Positions 53,035 through 63,299 are shown, numbered from the stretch's first letter. The stretch: DNA of 64,000 nucleotides from Bradyrhizobium diazoefficiens (GCF_016616235.1 NZ_CP067100.1:1671001-1735000); one strand, 5' to 3'. Numbers and translations are program-made. Notes: generated by a model from the letters alone, not told the origin.

Positions 53035-55125
53035 ATGCTTGAGGGAGCCGAGGTGCGGCTTGCCGTTGATATCGGTGGCACGTTCACCGACATCGTTCTG
53101 GACGTGGGCGAGGTGCGCAAGACCCGCAAGCTGCTGACGACGCCGCAGCGCCCCGAACAGGCCGTGCTGGACGGCATGCGGCTCATCCTCACTGACGCGC
53201 GCGCGCATATCAGCGACATCGACGTCTTCATTCACGGCACGACGCTCGCAACCAATGCCATCATCGAGCGCCGCGGCGCGAAGACCGCGCTGATCGCGAC
53301 CGACGGCTTCCGCGACGTGCTCGATATCGGAACCGAGAGCCGCTACGACCAGTACGATCTCAGCATCGACAAGCCGAAACCGCTGGCGCCGCGCAATCTG
53401 CGCTTCACCGTGCCCGAGCGCATCGACGCCCACGGTGCCGTTCGCCTCCCGCTGGACGAGGAGTCGGTGCGCGCACTCGCGCCGAAATTGCGTGAGCTGA
53501 GGGTCGAGAGCGTCGCGATCGCCTTCCTGCACTCCTACGCCAATCCCGAGCACGAGCGCCGGGCGGCAGCGATCATCAGCGAGGAGCTGCCCGGAATCTC
53601 GGTGACGGTGTCATCGGCCGTGTGTCCGGAAATCCGCGAATACGAGCGCACCTCCACCGCGGTCGCGAACGCTTATGTCCAGCCTCTGATCGACGGTTAT
53701 CTCGCCCGCATGGCCAATGCCTTGCAGGTCGAGCAGTTCCGCGGCGCCATCTATCTCGTCACGTCAGGCGGCGGCGTCACCTCGATCGAGACGGCGCGGC
53801 GCTTTCCGGTGCGGCTCGTCGAATCCGGGCCCGCTGGCGGCGCGATCTTCTCCGCGCAGATTGCGGCGCGGTTAGGGGAGACCAAAGTGCTGTCCTTCGA
53901 CATGGGCGGCACCACCGCGAAGATCTGCCTGATCGAAAAATACCAGCCCGAGACCTCGCGCGTGTTCGAGGTCGATCGCGCCGCGCGCTTCCTGAAGGGC
54001 TCGGGCTTGCCGGTGCGCATCCCCGTGATCGAGATGGTCGAGATCGGCGCCGGCGGCGGCTCCATCGCGCATGTCGATGCGATGAAGCGCGTCACCGTCG
54101 GCCCGGAGAGCGCCTCGTCGGAGCCGGGACCGGCCTGCTATGGCCGCGGCGGCCAGCGTCCGGCGGTGACGGACGCGGACGTGGCGCTCGGCATGATCGA
54201 TCCCGACGCCTTTGCGGGCGGCACGATCAAGCTCGACGCAGAACTTTCGAAACAGGCCCTGCTGCGCGATGTCGGCGAGCCGCTGGATCTGTCGGCGGAA
54301 ACCGCGGCCTATGCCGTGCACGAGGTCGTCTGCGAGAACATGGCGAGCGCGGCGCGCGTGCATGCGGTCGAGCGTGGCGAGATTGTCGGCCAGCATACGC
54401 TGATCGCCTTCGGCGGTGCTGCGCCGCTGCATGCGGCGCGTGTTGCCGAGAAGATCGGCGTCTCCCGCGTGATCGTGCCGTCGAATGCCGGCGTCGGTTC
54501 TGCGGTCGGCTTCCTCGCGGCGCCCATCGCTTATGAGCTGGTGCGCAGCCGTCATGTCCGGCTCGATGATTTCGATACCGAAGCGGTCTCCGACCTGCTT
54601 CAGGAGATGGCGACCGAGGCGCGGGCGCTGGTCGAGCCCGGTGCGGCTGGTGCGCCGGTGCGCGAACGGCGGGCCGCTTTCATGCGCTATGTCGGCCAGG
54701 GTCACGAGATCTCGGTCGAGCTGCCGAACCGGCGGCTGATCACGGCCGACCTCGCGGGCCTGCGCCAGAAGTTCGAGGCCGACTACGCCGCGATGTTCGA
54801 GCGGTCGATCCCGGGCGCGGCGATCGAAGTTTTGAGCTGGTCGGTGCTGGCGACAACCGAGGCGCGCAATCCACCGCGCGTCGCGGGCGTTACGCGCAAG
54901 CCCGCCGGCAATCCGTCCGGCAGCCGCAGATTCTTCGACGGCCGTGCCGGCGAGCTGATCGAGATCCCGCTTTATCGCCGCGAGGACATGGCGCCCGGCG
55001 CGACCGTTGCCGGCCCAGCCGTGATCGCGGAGGACGAGACCTCGACCTTCGTCTCGACAAGTTTTGACGCTCATATCGACGGTGCCGGCAGCATCGTCAT
55101 GGAACGGAAGGCGGCCCGATCATGA
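53035..55125 (+). CDS. hyuA: Hydantoinase/oxoprolinase subunit A
   Basis: 696 residues from the ATG at 53035. AVDIGGTFTDIVLD is the phosphate-binding start of HyuA, then HGTTLATNAIIERRGAKTALI, SFDMGGTTAKICLIE and GGGSIAHVD are typical. ATP-dependent opening of hydantoin, 5-oxoproline or N-methylhydantoin with the B subunit. ATGA overlap with hyuB. It could equally be an acetone-carboxylase-like member. Confidence 0.9.
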   Translation: MLEGAEVRLAVDIGGTFTDIVLDVGEVRKTRKLLTTPQRPEQAVLDGMRLILTDARAHISDIDVFIHGTTLATNAIIERRGAKTALIATDGFRDVLDIGTESRYDQYDLSIDKPKPLAPRNLRFTVPERIDAHGAVRLPLDEESVRALAPKLRELRVESVAIAFLHSYANPEHERRAAAIISEELPGISVTVSSAVCPEIREYERTSTAVANAYVQPLIDGYLARMANALQVEQFRGAIYLVTSGGGVTSIETARRFPVRLVESGPAGGAIFSAQIAARLGETKVLSFDMGGTTAKICLIEKYQPETSRVFEVDRAARFLKGSGLPVRIPVIEMVEIGAGGGSIAHVDAMKRVTVGPESASSEPGPACYGRGGQRPAVTDADVALGMIDPDAFAGGTIKLDAELSKQALLRDVGEPLDLSAETAAYAVHEVVCENMASAARVHAVERGEIVGQHTLIAFGGAAPLHAARVAEKIGVSRVIVPSNAGVGSAVGFLAAPIAYELVRSRHVRLDDFDTEAVSDLLQEMATEARALVEPGAAGAPVRERRAAFMRYVGQGHEISVELPNRRLITADLAGLRQKFEADYAAMFERSIPGAAIEVLSWSVLATTEARNPPRVAGVTRKPAGNPSGSRRFFDGRAGELIEIPLYRREDMAPGATVAGPAVIAEDETSTFVSTSFDAHIDGAGSIVMERKAARS

Positions 55126-56780
55126 GCAAGGCAAACGGCGCGAGCCTGATCGACCTTCAGATCATGTGGCACCGGCTGATCGCCGTGGTCGAGGAGCAGG
55201 CGCAGGTGCTGCTGCGCACCGCCTTCAGCCCGATCGTGCGGGAATGCGGCGACCTCTCCGCCGGCGTATTCGACCTTAGGGGACGGATGCTGGCGCAGGC
55301 GGTGACCGGCACGCCTGGCCACGTCAACTCGATGGCGGAGTCCGTGAAGCACTTCATTGCTCATTTTCCGCTCGCGACGATGAAGGAGGGCGACGCCTAC
55401 ATCACCAACGATCCCTGGATGGGCACCGGTCACCTCAACGACTTTGTCGTGACCACGCCCTGCTTCAAGGACGGCAAGGTCGTCGCACTGTTCTCCTGCA
55501 CCAGCCATCTCATGGACATCGGCGGTATCGGCTTCGGGCCCGATGCCACCGACGTGTTCATGGAGGGGCTCTACATCCCCATGCTGAAGCTGATCGACCA
55601 GGGCGTCGTCAACGAGACGTTGATGGCGATGATCCGCACCAATACGCGGCTGCCGATCGACACCGAAGGCGACACTTATTCGCTCGCCGGCTGCAACGAC
55701 GTCGGCTGCGAGCGCCTGGTCGAGATGATGACCGAGTTCGGCATCGACACGCTCGACGAGCTCGGCGACTATATCTGCGACCGCTCGCGCGAAGCGGTGC
55801 TGGCCGAGATCGCAAAACTGCCCAAGGGCAGCTGGCGCAACACCATGATCGTCGACGGCTATGACGCGCCGGTGACGCTGGCGGCGACGCTGACGATCTC
55901 GGACGAAGGCATTCACGTCGATTTCGACGGCACCTCGGCCGCTTCGAAGTTCGGCATCAACGTGCCCCTGTCCTACACCACGGCCTACACCGTGTTCGGC
56001 CTCGGCTGTGTCGTCGCCTCGCAGATCCCGAACAATGCCGGCTCGCTCTCGCCGCTGACCGTGTCCGCGCCGGCGGGCGCGATCCTCAATGCGCCAAAAC
56101 CGGCGCCGGTCGCCTCGCGCCACATCATCGGCCAGATGCTGCCCGACGTGGTGTTCGGCTGCCTGCGCCAGATCATTCCCGAGCGCGTGCCGGCGGAAGG
56201 CACCTCCTGCCTGTGGAATCTCAACGTGCGCGGCCAGACCCGGTCCGGTGCCGGCGGCAATTACGGGTTCTCGATGGCGGTGACGTCGAATGGCGGCACC
56301 GGTGCGCGCTTTGCGAAGGACGGCCTGTCCGCGACCGCCTATCCCAGCGGCGTGCGCGGCACGCCGGTCGAGATCGCGGAGACGCAGACACCGCTGATCT
56401 TCTGGCGCAAGGAGCTGCGTCCGGATTCCGGCGGGGCGGGGCGCACCCGCGGCGGCCTCGGCCAGATCATCGAAGTCGGCAGCGGTGTCGATGCGCCGTT
56501 CGACATTCTCGCGGCATTCGACCGCATCGATCATCCGCCGCGCGGCCGCGATGGCGGCCAGAACGGCGAGGCCGGCTATGTCGGCCTGAAGTCCGGCCAG
56601 AAGCTGCGTGGCAAGGGCTTTCAGCAGGTGCCGCCGGATGACCGGCTGGTGGTGATGACGCCGGGCGGCGCCGGCATCGGCCGACCCATGGAGCGAGATC
56701 GCGCCGCGGTTAGGGACGACGTCGAGAGCGGGCTGGTCTCTTCCGACAATGCGGCTGCGCTTTACGGCTATGCTCGCTGA
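55122..56780 (+). CDS. hyuB: Hydantoinase/oxoprolinase subunit B
   Basis: 552 residues. LQIMWHRLIAVVEEQAQVL, LLRTAFSPIVRECGDLSAGVFD, ITNDPWMGTGHLNDF and AGGNYGFSMAV are HyuB signatures. Acts in a complex with HyuA. Complete length. Its end is 44 bases from the convergent GST gene. Confidence 0.92.
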   Translation: MSKANGASLIDLQIMWHRLIAVVEEQAQVLLRTAFSPIVRECGDLSAGVFDLRGRMLAQAVTGTPGHVNSMAESVKHFIAHFPLATMKEGDAYITNDPWMGTGHLNDFVVTTPCFKDGKVVALFSCTSHLMDIGGIGFGPDATDVFMEGLYIPMLKLIDQGVVNETLMAMIRTNTRLPIDTEGDTYSLAGCNDVGCERLVEMMTEFGIDTLDELGDYICDRSREAVLAEIAKLPKGSWRNTMIVDGYDAPVTLAATLTISDEGIHVDFDGTSAASKFGINVPLSYTTAYTVFGLGCVVASQIPNNAGSLSPLTVSAPAGAILNAPKPAPVASRHIIGQMLPDVVFGCLRQIIPERVPAEGTSCLWNLNVRGQTRSGAGGNYGFSMAVTSNGGTGARFAKDGLSATAYPSGVRGTPVEIAETQTPLIFWRKELRPDSGGAGRTRGGLGQIIEVGSGVDAPFDILAAFDRIDHPPRGRDGGQNGEAGYVGLKSGQKLRGKGFQQVPPDDRLVVMTPGGAGIGRPMERDRAAVRDDVESGLVSSDNAAALYGYAR

Positions 56781-56824
56781 CGAAAAAGTCGTCCCGGCCT
56801 TGTCGGCCGGAACGATGCTTGACG

Positions 56825-57469
56825 TTACGCCGCCGCCTTCTTCCGCGCCTGCTCGGCCTTGTACAGCTCGAACTCCTCGGCGATCGCCTTGGCGATCGAC
56901 GGCCGCTGGCGCAGGCGGTCGTAATAGGCCTTCACGTTCGGCCATTTCGCAAGCTCGATCGGCGGCGTTGCCATGGTCCAGTTGATCACCGTGACGAGAT
57001 ACGCATCCGCCACGCTGAAATGATCGAGCAGGAAGTCGCGTCCGTTCAGATAATTGTCGAGATAATCGAGCCGCGACAGGTTCTTCTCCAGCACATAGGC
57101 CTTGGCTTCCTGCGGCGCCTTGCGGTCGAGCAGGGGGATGAAGAGGCCCTTGTGCAGCTCGGTGCCGATGAAGCAGAGCCATTGGTGCAGCCGCGTGCGC
57201 TCGATGCCGGCTGTGGCGCCCAGACCGGATTGCGGAAAGCGGTCGGCGACATATTGCAGGATCGCCGCGTTCTCGGTCAGCACCACGCCCTCGTCGGTGC
57301 GCAATGTCGGCACGAGGCCGATCGGGTTGACGGTGCGGAAGTCGGTGCCGTCATTCAGCACCTTCTTGGTCGGCGGATCGACTTCGAGATAGTTCGCTTC
57401 GGCGCCGGCTTCGTACAGCGCGATGCGGCTCGCCATGGAACAGGCGAACGGCGAGAAATAGAGATCCAT
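56825..57469 (-). CDS. Glutathione S-transferase
   Basis: 214 residues. N-terminal thioredoxin fold (LYFSPFACSMASRIALYEAG, with GLVPTLRTDEGVVLTENAAIL for the gamma-Glu site), and an all-helical C-terminal domain with FSVADAYLVTVINW. Conjugates or binds glutathione; substrate unknown. Divergent from a TetR gene with an inverted repeat between them, so that regulator probably controls it. Confidence 0.9.
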   Translation of the reverse strand: MDLYFSPFACSMASRIALYEAGAEANYLEVDPPTKKVLNDGTDFRTVNPIGLVPTLRTDEGVVLTENAAILQYVADRFPQSGLGATAGIERTRLHQWLCFIGTELHKGLFIPLLDRKAPQEAKAYVLEKNLSRLDYLDNYLNGRDFLLDHFSVADAYLVTVINWTMATPPIELAKWPNVKAYYDRLRQRPSIAKAIAEEFELYKAEQARKKAAA

Positions 57470-57521
57470 TGGTAGCCTCCTTGGGCAATTCCTTTTGGGT
57501 TTCGCTCAACCTGGCCAGATT

Positions 57522-57588
57522 GATTTTTGTACCATCTTGCATAATATGGCGCTGGTCAAGGATTAATTTGCGAAATGGTACAAAAATC
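57522..57588. promoter_or_regulatory. Inverted repeat, candidate TetR operator
   Basis: GATTTTTGTACCAT (57522-57535) and ATGGTACAAAAATC (57575-57588) are exact inverted copies of 14 bases. The right arm overlaps the first codons of the TetR gene. Position between divergent TetR and GST genes suggests autoregulation and control of the GST. The 39-base gap is longer than in usual TetR operators, so two separate half-sites or looping are possible. Confidence 0.55.
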
Positions 57589-58255
57589 GAAGCCGCCAGC
57601 TGCTGCCAATGAGCCCGAGCGCCGCGGCCAACCCGAGCGCCGCGGCCAACCCAAGCGCCGCGGCCGCCCCCGCGCCTACCAGCCGGATGTCGCGCTCGGC
57701 AAGGCACTCGACCTGTTCCGCACGCACGGCTTTGCCGCGACTTCGCTCGACGACTTAAGCGAAGCCACCGGCATGAACCGGCCGAGCCTCTATGGCGCCT
57801 TCGGCGACAAGCGCGAGCTGTACATCAAGAGCTATCAGCGCTACCGCGACGAGGCGGGCGCTTCCATGGTCGAGATCTTCCGGCAGGAGATGCCGCTGCG
57901 TCAGCGGCTGGAGCGCATCTACGCTTCAGCGCTGGATATTTATCTGTCCGGCGACACCGGCCCGCGCGGCTGCTTCACGGTGGTGACCGCGGCGTCCGAG
58001 GCCGTGAGCGATCCCGAGATCCGCGCCATGGTGCTCGACGGGCTTGTCGGGCTCGACAAGGCTTTCACGAACTGCTTCCGCCGTGCCAAGGAGAAGGGCG
58101 AGCTGCCGAAGAGTGCCGATCCCGTCGCGCTGGCGCAGATCGCCTCCGCCACCGTCCACACCATCGCCATCCGCTCCCGCGCCCACGTGCCGCGCAAGGA
58201 GCTCGAGGCGATCGTGAAGGGCGCGATCGATGTGATGGTGGGAGTTAAAGAGTAG
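57575..58255 (+). CDS. TetR/AcrR-family regulator
   Basis: 226 residues. A basic N-terminal tail holds three near-identical RRGQP-type hexapeptides (an 18-base repeat). Then the HTH: ALDLFRTHGFAATSLDDLSE, TGMNRPSLYGAFGDKREL. The C-terminal domain CFTVVTAASEAVSDPEIR is of the AcrR-C class. Probably represses the divergent GST gene and itself. Ligand unknown. Confidence 0.9.
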   Translation: MVQKSKPPAAANEPERRGQPERRGQPKRRGRPRAYQPDVALGKALDLFRTHGFAATSLDDLSEATGMNRPSLYGAFGDKRELYIKSYQRYRDEAGASMVEIFRQEMPLRQRLERIYASALDIYLSGDTGPRGCFTVVTAASEAVSDPEIRAMVLDGLVGLDKAFTNCFRRAKEKGELPKSADPVALAQIASATVHTIAIRSRAHVPRKELEAIVKGAIDVMVGVKE

Positions 58256-58257
58256 CT

Positions 58258-60225
58258 CTACGCCGCGCGGATATGCGCAAGGAACCGGTCGACCTCGTCG
58301 CGCAGCCGCTGCGACTGCTTCGACAGCTCGATCGCCGAGCCCAGCACTTCTTCCGCCGCGGTGCCGGTCGCCGCGATGCCGGCGGTGACGCCGGCGATGT
58401 TCTGCGAGACCTCACCGGTGCGGGCCGCGGCCTGCTGGACGTTCTGCGCGATCTCCTGCGTCGCCGTGCCCTGCTGGCCGACGGCCGCTGCGATCGCGGC
58501 GGAGATTTCGTCGACTTGCTGGATCGTCGCGCAGATCGACTGGATGCCGTCCACTGCGCCGGTGGTCTCGCCCTGTACCGCCGTGACCTGCGCGCCGATC
58601 TCTTCGGTCGCTTTCGCGGTCTGGGTCGCCAGCGCCTTCACTTCGGAAGCAACCACGGCAAAGCCGCGGCCGGCTTCGCCGGCGCGCGCCGCTTCGATCG
58701 TCGCGTTGAGCGCGAGCAGATTGGTCTGGCCTGCGATGCCGTTGATGAAGGAGACGACATCGCCAATCTTTTGCGCGGCGTCCGCAAGGCTCTGCACCCG
58801 CGCATTCGACTGCCGGCCGTCGCTGGCGGCCTTGCCCACCACTTCGGTCGCATGCGCGAGGCGGCGGCTGATCTCGGTCATCGACGAGGACAATTCCTCC
58901 GCGGCGGCCGCAACCGTCTGCACGTTCTCCGAGGCCAGCGCCGACGCCGACGATACGTTGCGGGTCTGCTGCCGCGACTGCTCGACAATATCGGACATCG
59001 AGCGCGCGGTCTGCTCCATCTCGACCGCGGCCGCGGACACCGTGGTGACGACGTCACGGATCGACGCCTCGAAATTATCGGCAAGCGCGGCAAAGGCACG
59101 CCGTTTCTCCGCCTCGGACTGCGTCTTGGCCTCGAGCTGATCGGCCTGGAGCTTGCTGAAGTTCACGGCATTGTCGCGGAACACCGCGACCGCCTTTACC
59201 ATGGCGCCGACTTCGTCATTCGCTCGGCTTTCGGGAACGTTGACATCGAGCCGGCCGTCCGCGAGCTCGCGCATCACGCTGGTGATGGAGAGGATCGGGC
59301 GCGAGATGCTGCGGGCGATCAGATAGCCGACGATCGCCGCCAGCGCGAGCCCGAGCGCGGCGATGCCGAGCGAAAGCCACCACGCGCGATCGGCGGAAGC
59401 GACATAGTCGGCATTGTCCATCACCAGCTCGACCGCGCCGAGCGGCTTGCCGGAAAAGTCCCTGATCGGGCCGAGCAGGGCGGCGACCGGCGTGCTGGCG
59501 AGCGTGCCCTGCCGCACCGTGAAATCGCCGCCGGCGGCGCGGCCGTAATCGGCCGCATCGAAGAAGCTCTTGCCCTTCAGCGTGCCACCGAACAGCTTGA
59601 AGCTGGAGCCGTCGGCGAGATGGAAGGCGATGTCGACATGGCGGTTCGTCTTGAAATCGTCGAGGAAGGACTGGCCGAAGGTCAGACCGAACTCGACGCT
59701 GCCGAGATGCTTGCCGGCTTGCGCGATCGGCACCACGCCGCGGATGCCGAGCCCGGCGACGCCGCCTTCGAGGCCGACCACGACCTTGCGCTCCTGGTTG
59801 GCGATGAGAACCGTCTTGCGGAAGCCGGAGAGGTCGTCCCCGAATTTCGCCGGCTGGTGCACGCGCAGGAACGAGGTCGCCGGCGCCACATGGAATTGGA
59901 ACTGCTCGACGCCATACTCCGATTTGGTGGCGGCAAAGACCGGCCCGAACAGACCGATCAGGGCGTTGCGGTCCTGCTTCGCCATTGCATCCTGCGTCGC
60001 CGGCATCGCGGCCACCACCGTGCTCATGGCGGCGGCGCGATGGGACTCTTCCGCGATCCGCGACAGAAGTGCATCATAATGGCTGCGCAGCTCGCGCTGG
60101 TCGGCGCGGTCGATGATCCCACCGATGATCCACATCGCGCCCAGCACGGCAAACAGCGCAGTCGCTGCCGCCGTCACCGCCAGCGCAACCGTGATCCGCA
60201 TCCTGAGGCCGAGGCTCGCGCGCAT
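58258..60225 (-). CDS. Methyl-accepting chemotaxis protein
   Basis: 655 residues. TM1 ~12-33, a periplasmic Cache-type sensor to ~285 ([22 protein letters not shown] is the single-Cache_3-like pattern), TM2 ~286-306, HAMP ~307-360, and the signalling domain with hairpin tip [20 protein letters not shown]. Senses an unknown small ligand and feeds the Che pathway. No cytoplasmic CheR-binding pentapeptide is seen at the end. It stands alone; the ligand may be a carboxylate (inference from Cache_3). Confidence 0.92.
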   Translation of the reverse strand: MRASLGLRMRITVALAVTAAATALFAVLGAMWIIGGIIDRADQRELRSHYDALLSRIAEESHRAAAMSTVVAAMPATQDAMAKQDRNALIGLFGPVFAATKSEYGVEQFQFHVAPATSFLRVHQPAKFGDDLSGFRKTVLIANQERKVVVGLEGGVAGLGIRGVVPIAQAGKHLGSVEFGLTFGQSFLDDFKTNRHVDIAFHLADGSSFKLFGGTLKGKSFFDAADYGRAAGGDFTVRQGTLASTPVAALLGPIRDFSGKPLGAVELVMDNADYVASADRAWWLSLGIAALGLALAAIVGYLIARSISRPILSITSVMRELADGRLDVNVPESRANDEVGAMVKAVAVFRDNAVNFSKLQADQLEAKTQSEAEKRRAFAALADNFEASIRDVVTTVSAAAVEMEQTARSMSDIVEQSRQQTRNVSSASALASENVQTVAAAAEELSSSMTEISRRLAHATEVVGKAASDGRQSNARVQSLADAAQKIGDVVSFINGIAGQTNLLALNATIEAARAGEAGRGFAVVASEVKALATQTAKATEEIGAQVTAVQGETTGAVDGIQSICATIQQVDEISAAIAAAVGQQGTATQEIAQNVQQAAARTGEVSQNIAGVTAGIAATGTAAEEVLGSAIELSKQSQRLRDEVDRFLAHIRAA

Positions 60226-60523
60226 GTCTCTCTCGTTCTTGACCGTTGGTTAAGAACGACTATCAAATTCTCGCTAAGAGAGGGTGAACGTGGCAGGGGG
60301 CGATGGCGGTGGGGACGGATTGTTATGTGCCCGGGGCAGCCCGCCAAAACAACGGCGTCGTCCCTGCGAACGCAGGGACCCATAACCGCAGGGAGAAGTT
60401 TGACGAAGGTTTGTCGTTCAGTACTACGACTATCCGCAACGATAAATCACGCGGTATGGGTCCCCGCGTTCGCGGGGACGACACTGAATATGGCGCACCA
60501 GCGCTCGCGAAAATCTCGGCGGC
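60226..60523. repeat. Intergenic region with rhizobial GTCCCTGCGAACGCAGGGAC palindrome pair
   Basis: Two palindromes: GTCCCTGCGAACGCAGGGAC (60360-60379) and GTCCCCGCGTTCGCGGGGAC (60460-60479). Flanks GTCGTC...CCCATA and TATGGG...GACGAC make the whole block 60357-60483 an inverted repeat. This is a dispersed short repeat known by its look from Bradyrhizobium genomes. No gene in this region. Confidence 0.7.
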
Positions 60524-61489
60524 CTAATACCCCCGCGTCCGATCCACTACGTTCTCCAACGCGCCGCCGGCTTCGAACTGCGCGATCTGCTCGGCGACAT
60601 AGGCCGAGATCGCATCGGCGTCGGTATCGGCCGCATTGTGCGGGGTCAGCACCACCTTGGGATGGGTCCAGAACCGGCTGTCCGCCGGCTGCGGCTCCTG
60701 CACGAAGACGTCGAGCGAGGCGGCGCCCAGCGTGCCATCGTCGAGGCAGGCGAGAATATCGGCCTCGTTCTGAAGGCCGCCGCGGCCGGCATTGATCAGC
60801 ACCGGTGCGCCGAGCGGGCTTTTGCGGTTGAGCTTGGTGAAGACGTCACGGTTGAGAATGCCGTGAGTATCAGGAGTCAGCGGCAGCAGGCTGACCAGGA
60901 TATCGGTCTTGCGCAGGAATGCATCCATTCCGTCCGTGCCATGGAAGCACTCGACACCCCCGATGGTGCGCGGGCTGCGGCTCCAGCCGGTGACGCGGAA
61001 GCCGAGCCGGCGCAACACATTGGCAGCGTCTGCGCCGAGCGTGCCCAGGCCCATGACGCCTACCGTCACGGCGCTCGCCGGCCACTGATATTTCGGCTCC
61101 CAGCGTTTTGCGCGCTGCGAGTCCCGCAGATAAAGCTCCTGCCGGTGGTGCATCAGCACGTGCAGCACGACATATTCGGTCATGCGGTTGGTGAGATCAG
61201 GCACGGCGACGCGAACCAGCGGCACGTCGGGCAGGCTCTTGTCCGCCATCAGCGCATCGACGCCGGCGCCGAGATTGAAGATCGCTCGCAGATTGGGGAA
61301 GGAGCCGAGGTCGCCGGGCACCGGCTTCCACACTGCGGCATAGTGCACCTCGGCCGGATCGAGGCCGGCATCCGGCAGCAGCACCACGCGGCGGCCGCCG
61401 CAGACGGAATCGAACCGGGCCTTCCAGCGCTCCGGCAGCCAGTTCTGCTGCGTGCTGTTGATCAAGACGGCCAGTGTGCCCAGGGTCAT
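60524..61489 (-). CDS. D-2-hydroxyacid dehydrogenase (GhrA/glyoxylate-reductase-like)
   Basis: 321 residues from the ATG at 61489; the frame upstream is not conserved. NAD(P) motif GVMGLGTLGADAANVLRRLG, catalytic Arg in NAGRGGLQNEADI and His in LTPHNAADTD. Reduces glyoxylate or hydroxypyruvate in related enzymes. Single gene, divergent from the YCII/ECF pair. Confidence 0.9.
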   Translation of the reverse strand: MTLGTLAVLINSTQQNWLPERWKARFDSVCGGRRVVLLPDAGLDPAEVHYAAVWKPVPGDLGSFPNLRAIFNLGAGVDALMADKSLPDVPLVRVAVPDLTNRMTEYVVLHVLMHHRQELYLRDSQRAKRWEPKYQWPASAVTVGVMGLGTLGADAANVLRRLGFRVTGWSRSPRTIGGVECFHGTDGMDAFLRKTDILVSLLPLTPDTHGILNRDVFTKLNRKSPLGAPVLINAGRGGLQNEADILACLDDGTLGAASLDVFVQEPQPADSRFWTHPKVVLTPHNAADTDADAISAYVAEQIAQFEAGGALENVVDRTRGY

Positions 61490-61632
61490 TCGAAGTGCCT
61501 CGTCGGGTTCCGGTAAAGATGGCCCTCCTTGGCACGATCCGTCGGGTTTTTCTCGCAAATTTTTTCCGCAGCCCTGTCGGGGCGATGCATAGTGGATCGT
61601 CTTCAAAACAAGCGCTCAGGAAGGTACTGCCC

Positions 61633-62001
61633 ATGCTTTATGCGATCCTTTGCTATCACGACGAGGACTTCGTCGGCTCCTGGAGCAAGGACCAGGATGA
61701 GGCCGTGATGAAGAAGCTCGCGGTGGTGCAGGAGAAGCTCACGAGCCAGGGTCGGCTCGGTCCGGTGGCGCGGCTGCTGCCGACCACCGCGGCGGCGACG
61801 CTGCGCAAGGAGGACCCGCCGCTGGTGCTCGACGGCCCCTATGCCGAGACCAAGGAGCAGCTGCTCGGCTTCTACATCGTCGACTGCAAGAACCTCGACG
61901 ACGCGCTGGACGTCGCGCGCGACCTCGGCGCGGCCAATCCCGGCGGCGCCTATGAGGTGCGTCCCGTCGGCGTGTTCCGGCCCGGAGGAATCTCGGCGTG
62001 A
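61633..62001 (+). CDS. YCII/DGPF-domain protein
   Basis: 122 residues from the ATG at 61633. LYAILCYHDEDFVG, VLDGPYAETKEQLLGFYIVDC and a final EVRPVGVF mark the DGPF group of YCII proteins, dimeric ferredoxin-like folds. Such proteins are the regular partners of ECF42 sigma factors, as here (4-base overlap). Enzymatic role unknown. Confidence 0.92.
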   Translation: MLYAILCYHDEDFVGSWSKDQDEAVMKKLAVVQEKLTSQGRLGPVARLLPTTAAATLRKEDPPLVLDGPYAETKEQLLGFYIVDCKNLDDALDVARDLGAANPGGAYEVRPVGVFRPGGISA

Positions 62002-63299
62002 GCGAGACCGACACCGCCTGGATCGAGACTGCGCTGACCTCGGCGCGCCCCCAGGCGGTCGGCGCGCTGCTGCGCTATTTCCGCGATCTCGACACCGCCG
62101 AGGAAGCCTTCCAGAACGCCTGCCTGCGCGCGTTGAAGAGCTGGCCGCAGAATGGGCCGCCGCGCGATCCCGCCGCCTGGCTGATTATGGTCGGACGCAA
62201 CGTCGCGATCGACGAGGTTCGCCGCACCCGCAAGCAGCAGCCGCTGCCCGAGGACGACCAGGCGATCTCCGATCTCGACGATGCCGAAGGCGCGCTCGCC
62301 GAGCGGCTCGACGGCTCGCACTATCGCGACGATATTTTGCGGCTGATGTTCATCTGCTGCCATCCGGGGCTGCCGGCGACGCAGCAGATCGCGCTGGCGC
62401 TGCGCATCGTCTCCGGCCTGACGGTGAAGCAGATCGCGCGTGCCTTCCTGGTCTCGGAGGCGGCGATGGAGCAGCGCATCACGCGCGCCAAGGCCAAGGT
62501 CGCGGACGCGGGCGTGCCCTTCGAGGCGCCCGGCGCGATCGAGCGTTCCGAGCGGCTCGCCGGCGTCGCGGCGATGATCTATTTGATCTTCAACGAAGGC
62601 TATTCGGCCAGCGGCGACACCGCGGAGTTGCGCAAGCCGCTGTGCGAGGAGGCGATCCGGCTGGCGCGGCTGTTGCTGCGGCTGTTCCAGAGCGAGCCCG
62701 AGATCATGGGGCTCACGGCGCTGCTGTTGCTGCAGCATGCGCGCAGCGCCGCGCGCCTTGCTGCGGACGGCTCGCTGATCCTGCTCGACGACCAGGACCG
62801 CTCGTTGTGGAATGGCACCATGATCGCGGAAGGCCTCGCCTTGATCGACAAGGCGATGCGCCATCGCCGCAGCGGGCCCTACCAGATCCAGGCCGCGATC
62901 GCCGCGCTGCATGCGCGTGCGGCGACGCCGGAGGAAACCGACTGGACCCAGATCGACCTGCTCTATGGCGCGCTCGAAGTGATTCAGCCCTCGCCGGTGG
63001 TGACGCTCAACCGTGCGGTCGCGGTCTCGAAGGTGCGCGGGCCGGAGGCCGCGCTCGACCTGATCGAGCCGCTGGCGCCGAAGCTTGCCAACTACTTCCA
63101 TTTCCACGGCGTGCGGGGCGCCTTCCTGATGCAGCTCGGCCGCAACGACGAAGCCCGCGTCGCCTTCGACCGCGCCATCGCGCTCGCCAACACATCGGCC
63201 GAGGCCGCCCACATCCGCATGCATCTCGATCGCCTGATCCGCGACAGCCAACCGAAGGGCGGCAATGGCAGCCTCAGGCAGGGCGCGAAAGTGAAGTGA
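61998..63299 (+). CDS. ECF sigma factor of the ECF42 type with C-terminal TPR extension
   Basis: 433 residues. Sigma2 core (DTAEEAFQNACLRALKSWP), a DUF6596-like middle (IYLIFNEGYSASGD) and a long C-terminal helical repeat region (~200 residues). ECF42 factors lack an anti-sigma and are paired with DGPF proteins; the C-terminal extension is needed for activity in the known examples. It likely directs its own operon, including the YCII, SRPBCC and PhnB-like genes. No promoter motif could be read safely. Confidence 0.9.
   Translation: MSETDTAWIETALTSARPQAVGALLRYFRDLDTAEEAFQNACLRALKSWPQNGPPRDPAAWLIMVGRNVAIDEVRRTRKQQPLPEDDQAISDLDDAEGALAERLDGSHYRDDILRLMFICCHPGLPATQQIALALRIVSGLTVKQIARAFLVSEAAMEQRITRAKAKVADAGVPFEAPGAIERSERLAGVAAMIYLIFNEGYSASGDTAELRKPLCEEAIRLARLLLRLFQSEPEIMGLTALLLLQHARSAARLAADGSLILLDDQDRSLWNGTMIAEGLALIDKAMRHRRSGPYQIQAAIAALHARAATPEETDWTQIDLLYGALEVIQPSPVVTLNRAVAVSKVRGPEAALDLIEPLAPKLANYFHFHGVRGAFLMQLGRNDEARVAFDRAIALANTSAEAAHIRMHLDRLIRDSQPKGGNGSLRQGAKVK

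Noticed and set aside
55071..57182. 703-codon minus-strand frame over hyuB
   Set aside because: Antisense shadow of HyuB; the HyuB frame has all family motifs.
58273..60795. 840-codon plus-strand frame over the chemoreceptor
   Set aside because: Antisense of a clear methyl-accepting chemotaxis protein; Arg/Gly-rich and featureless.
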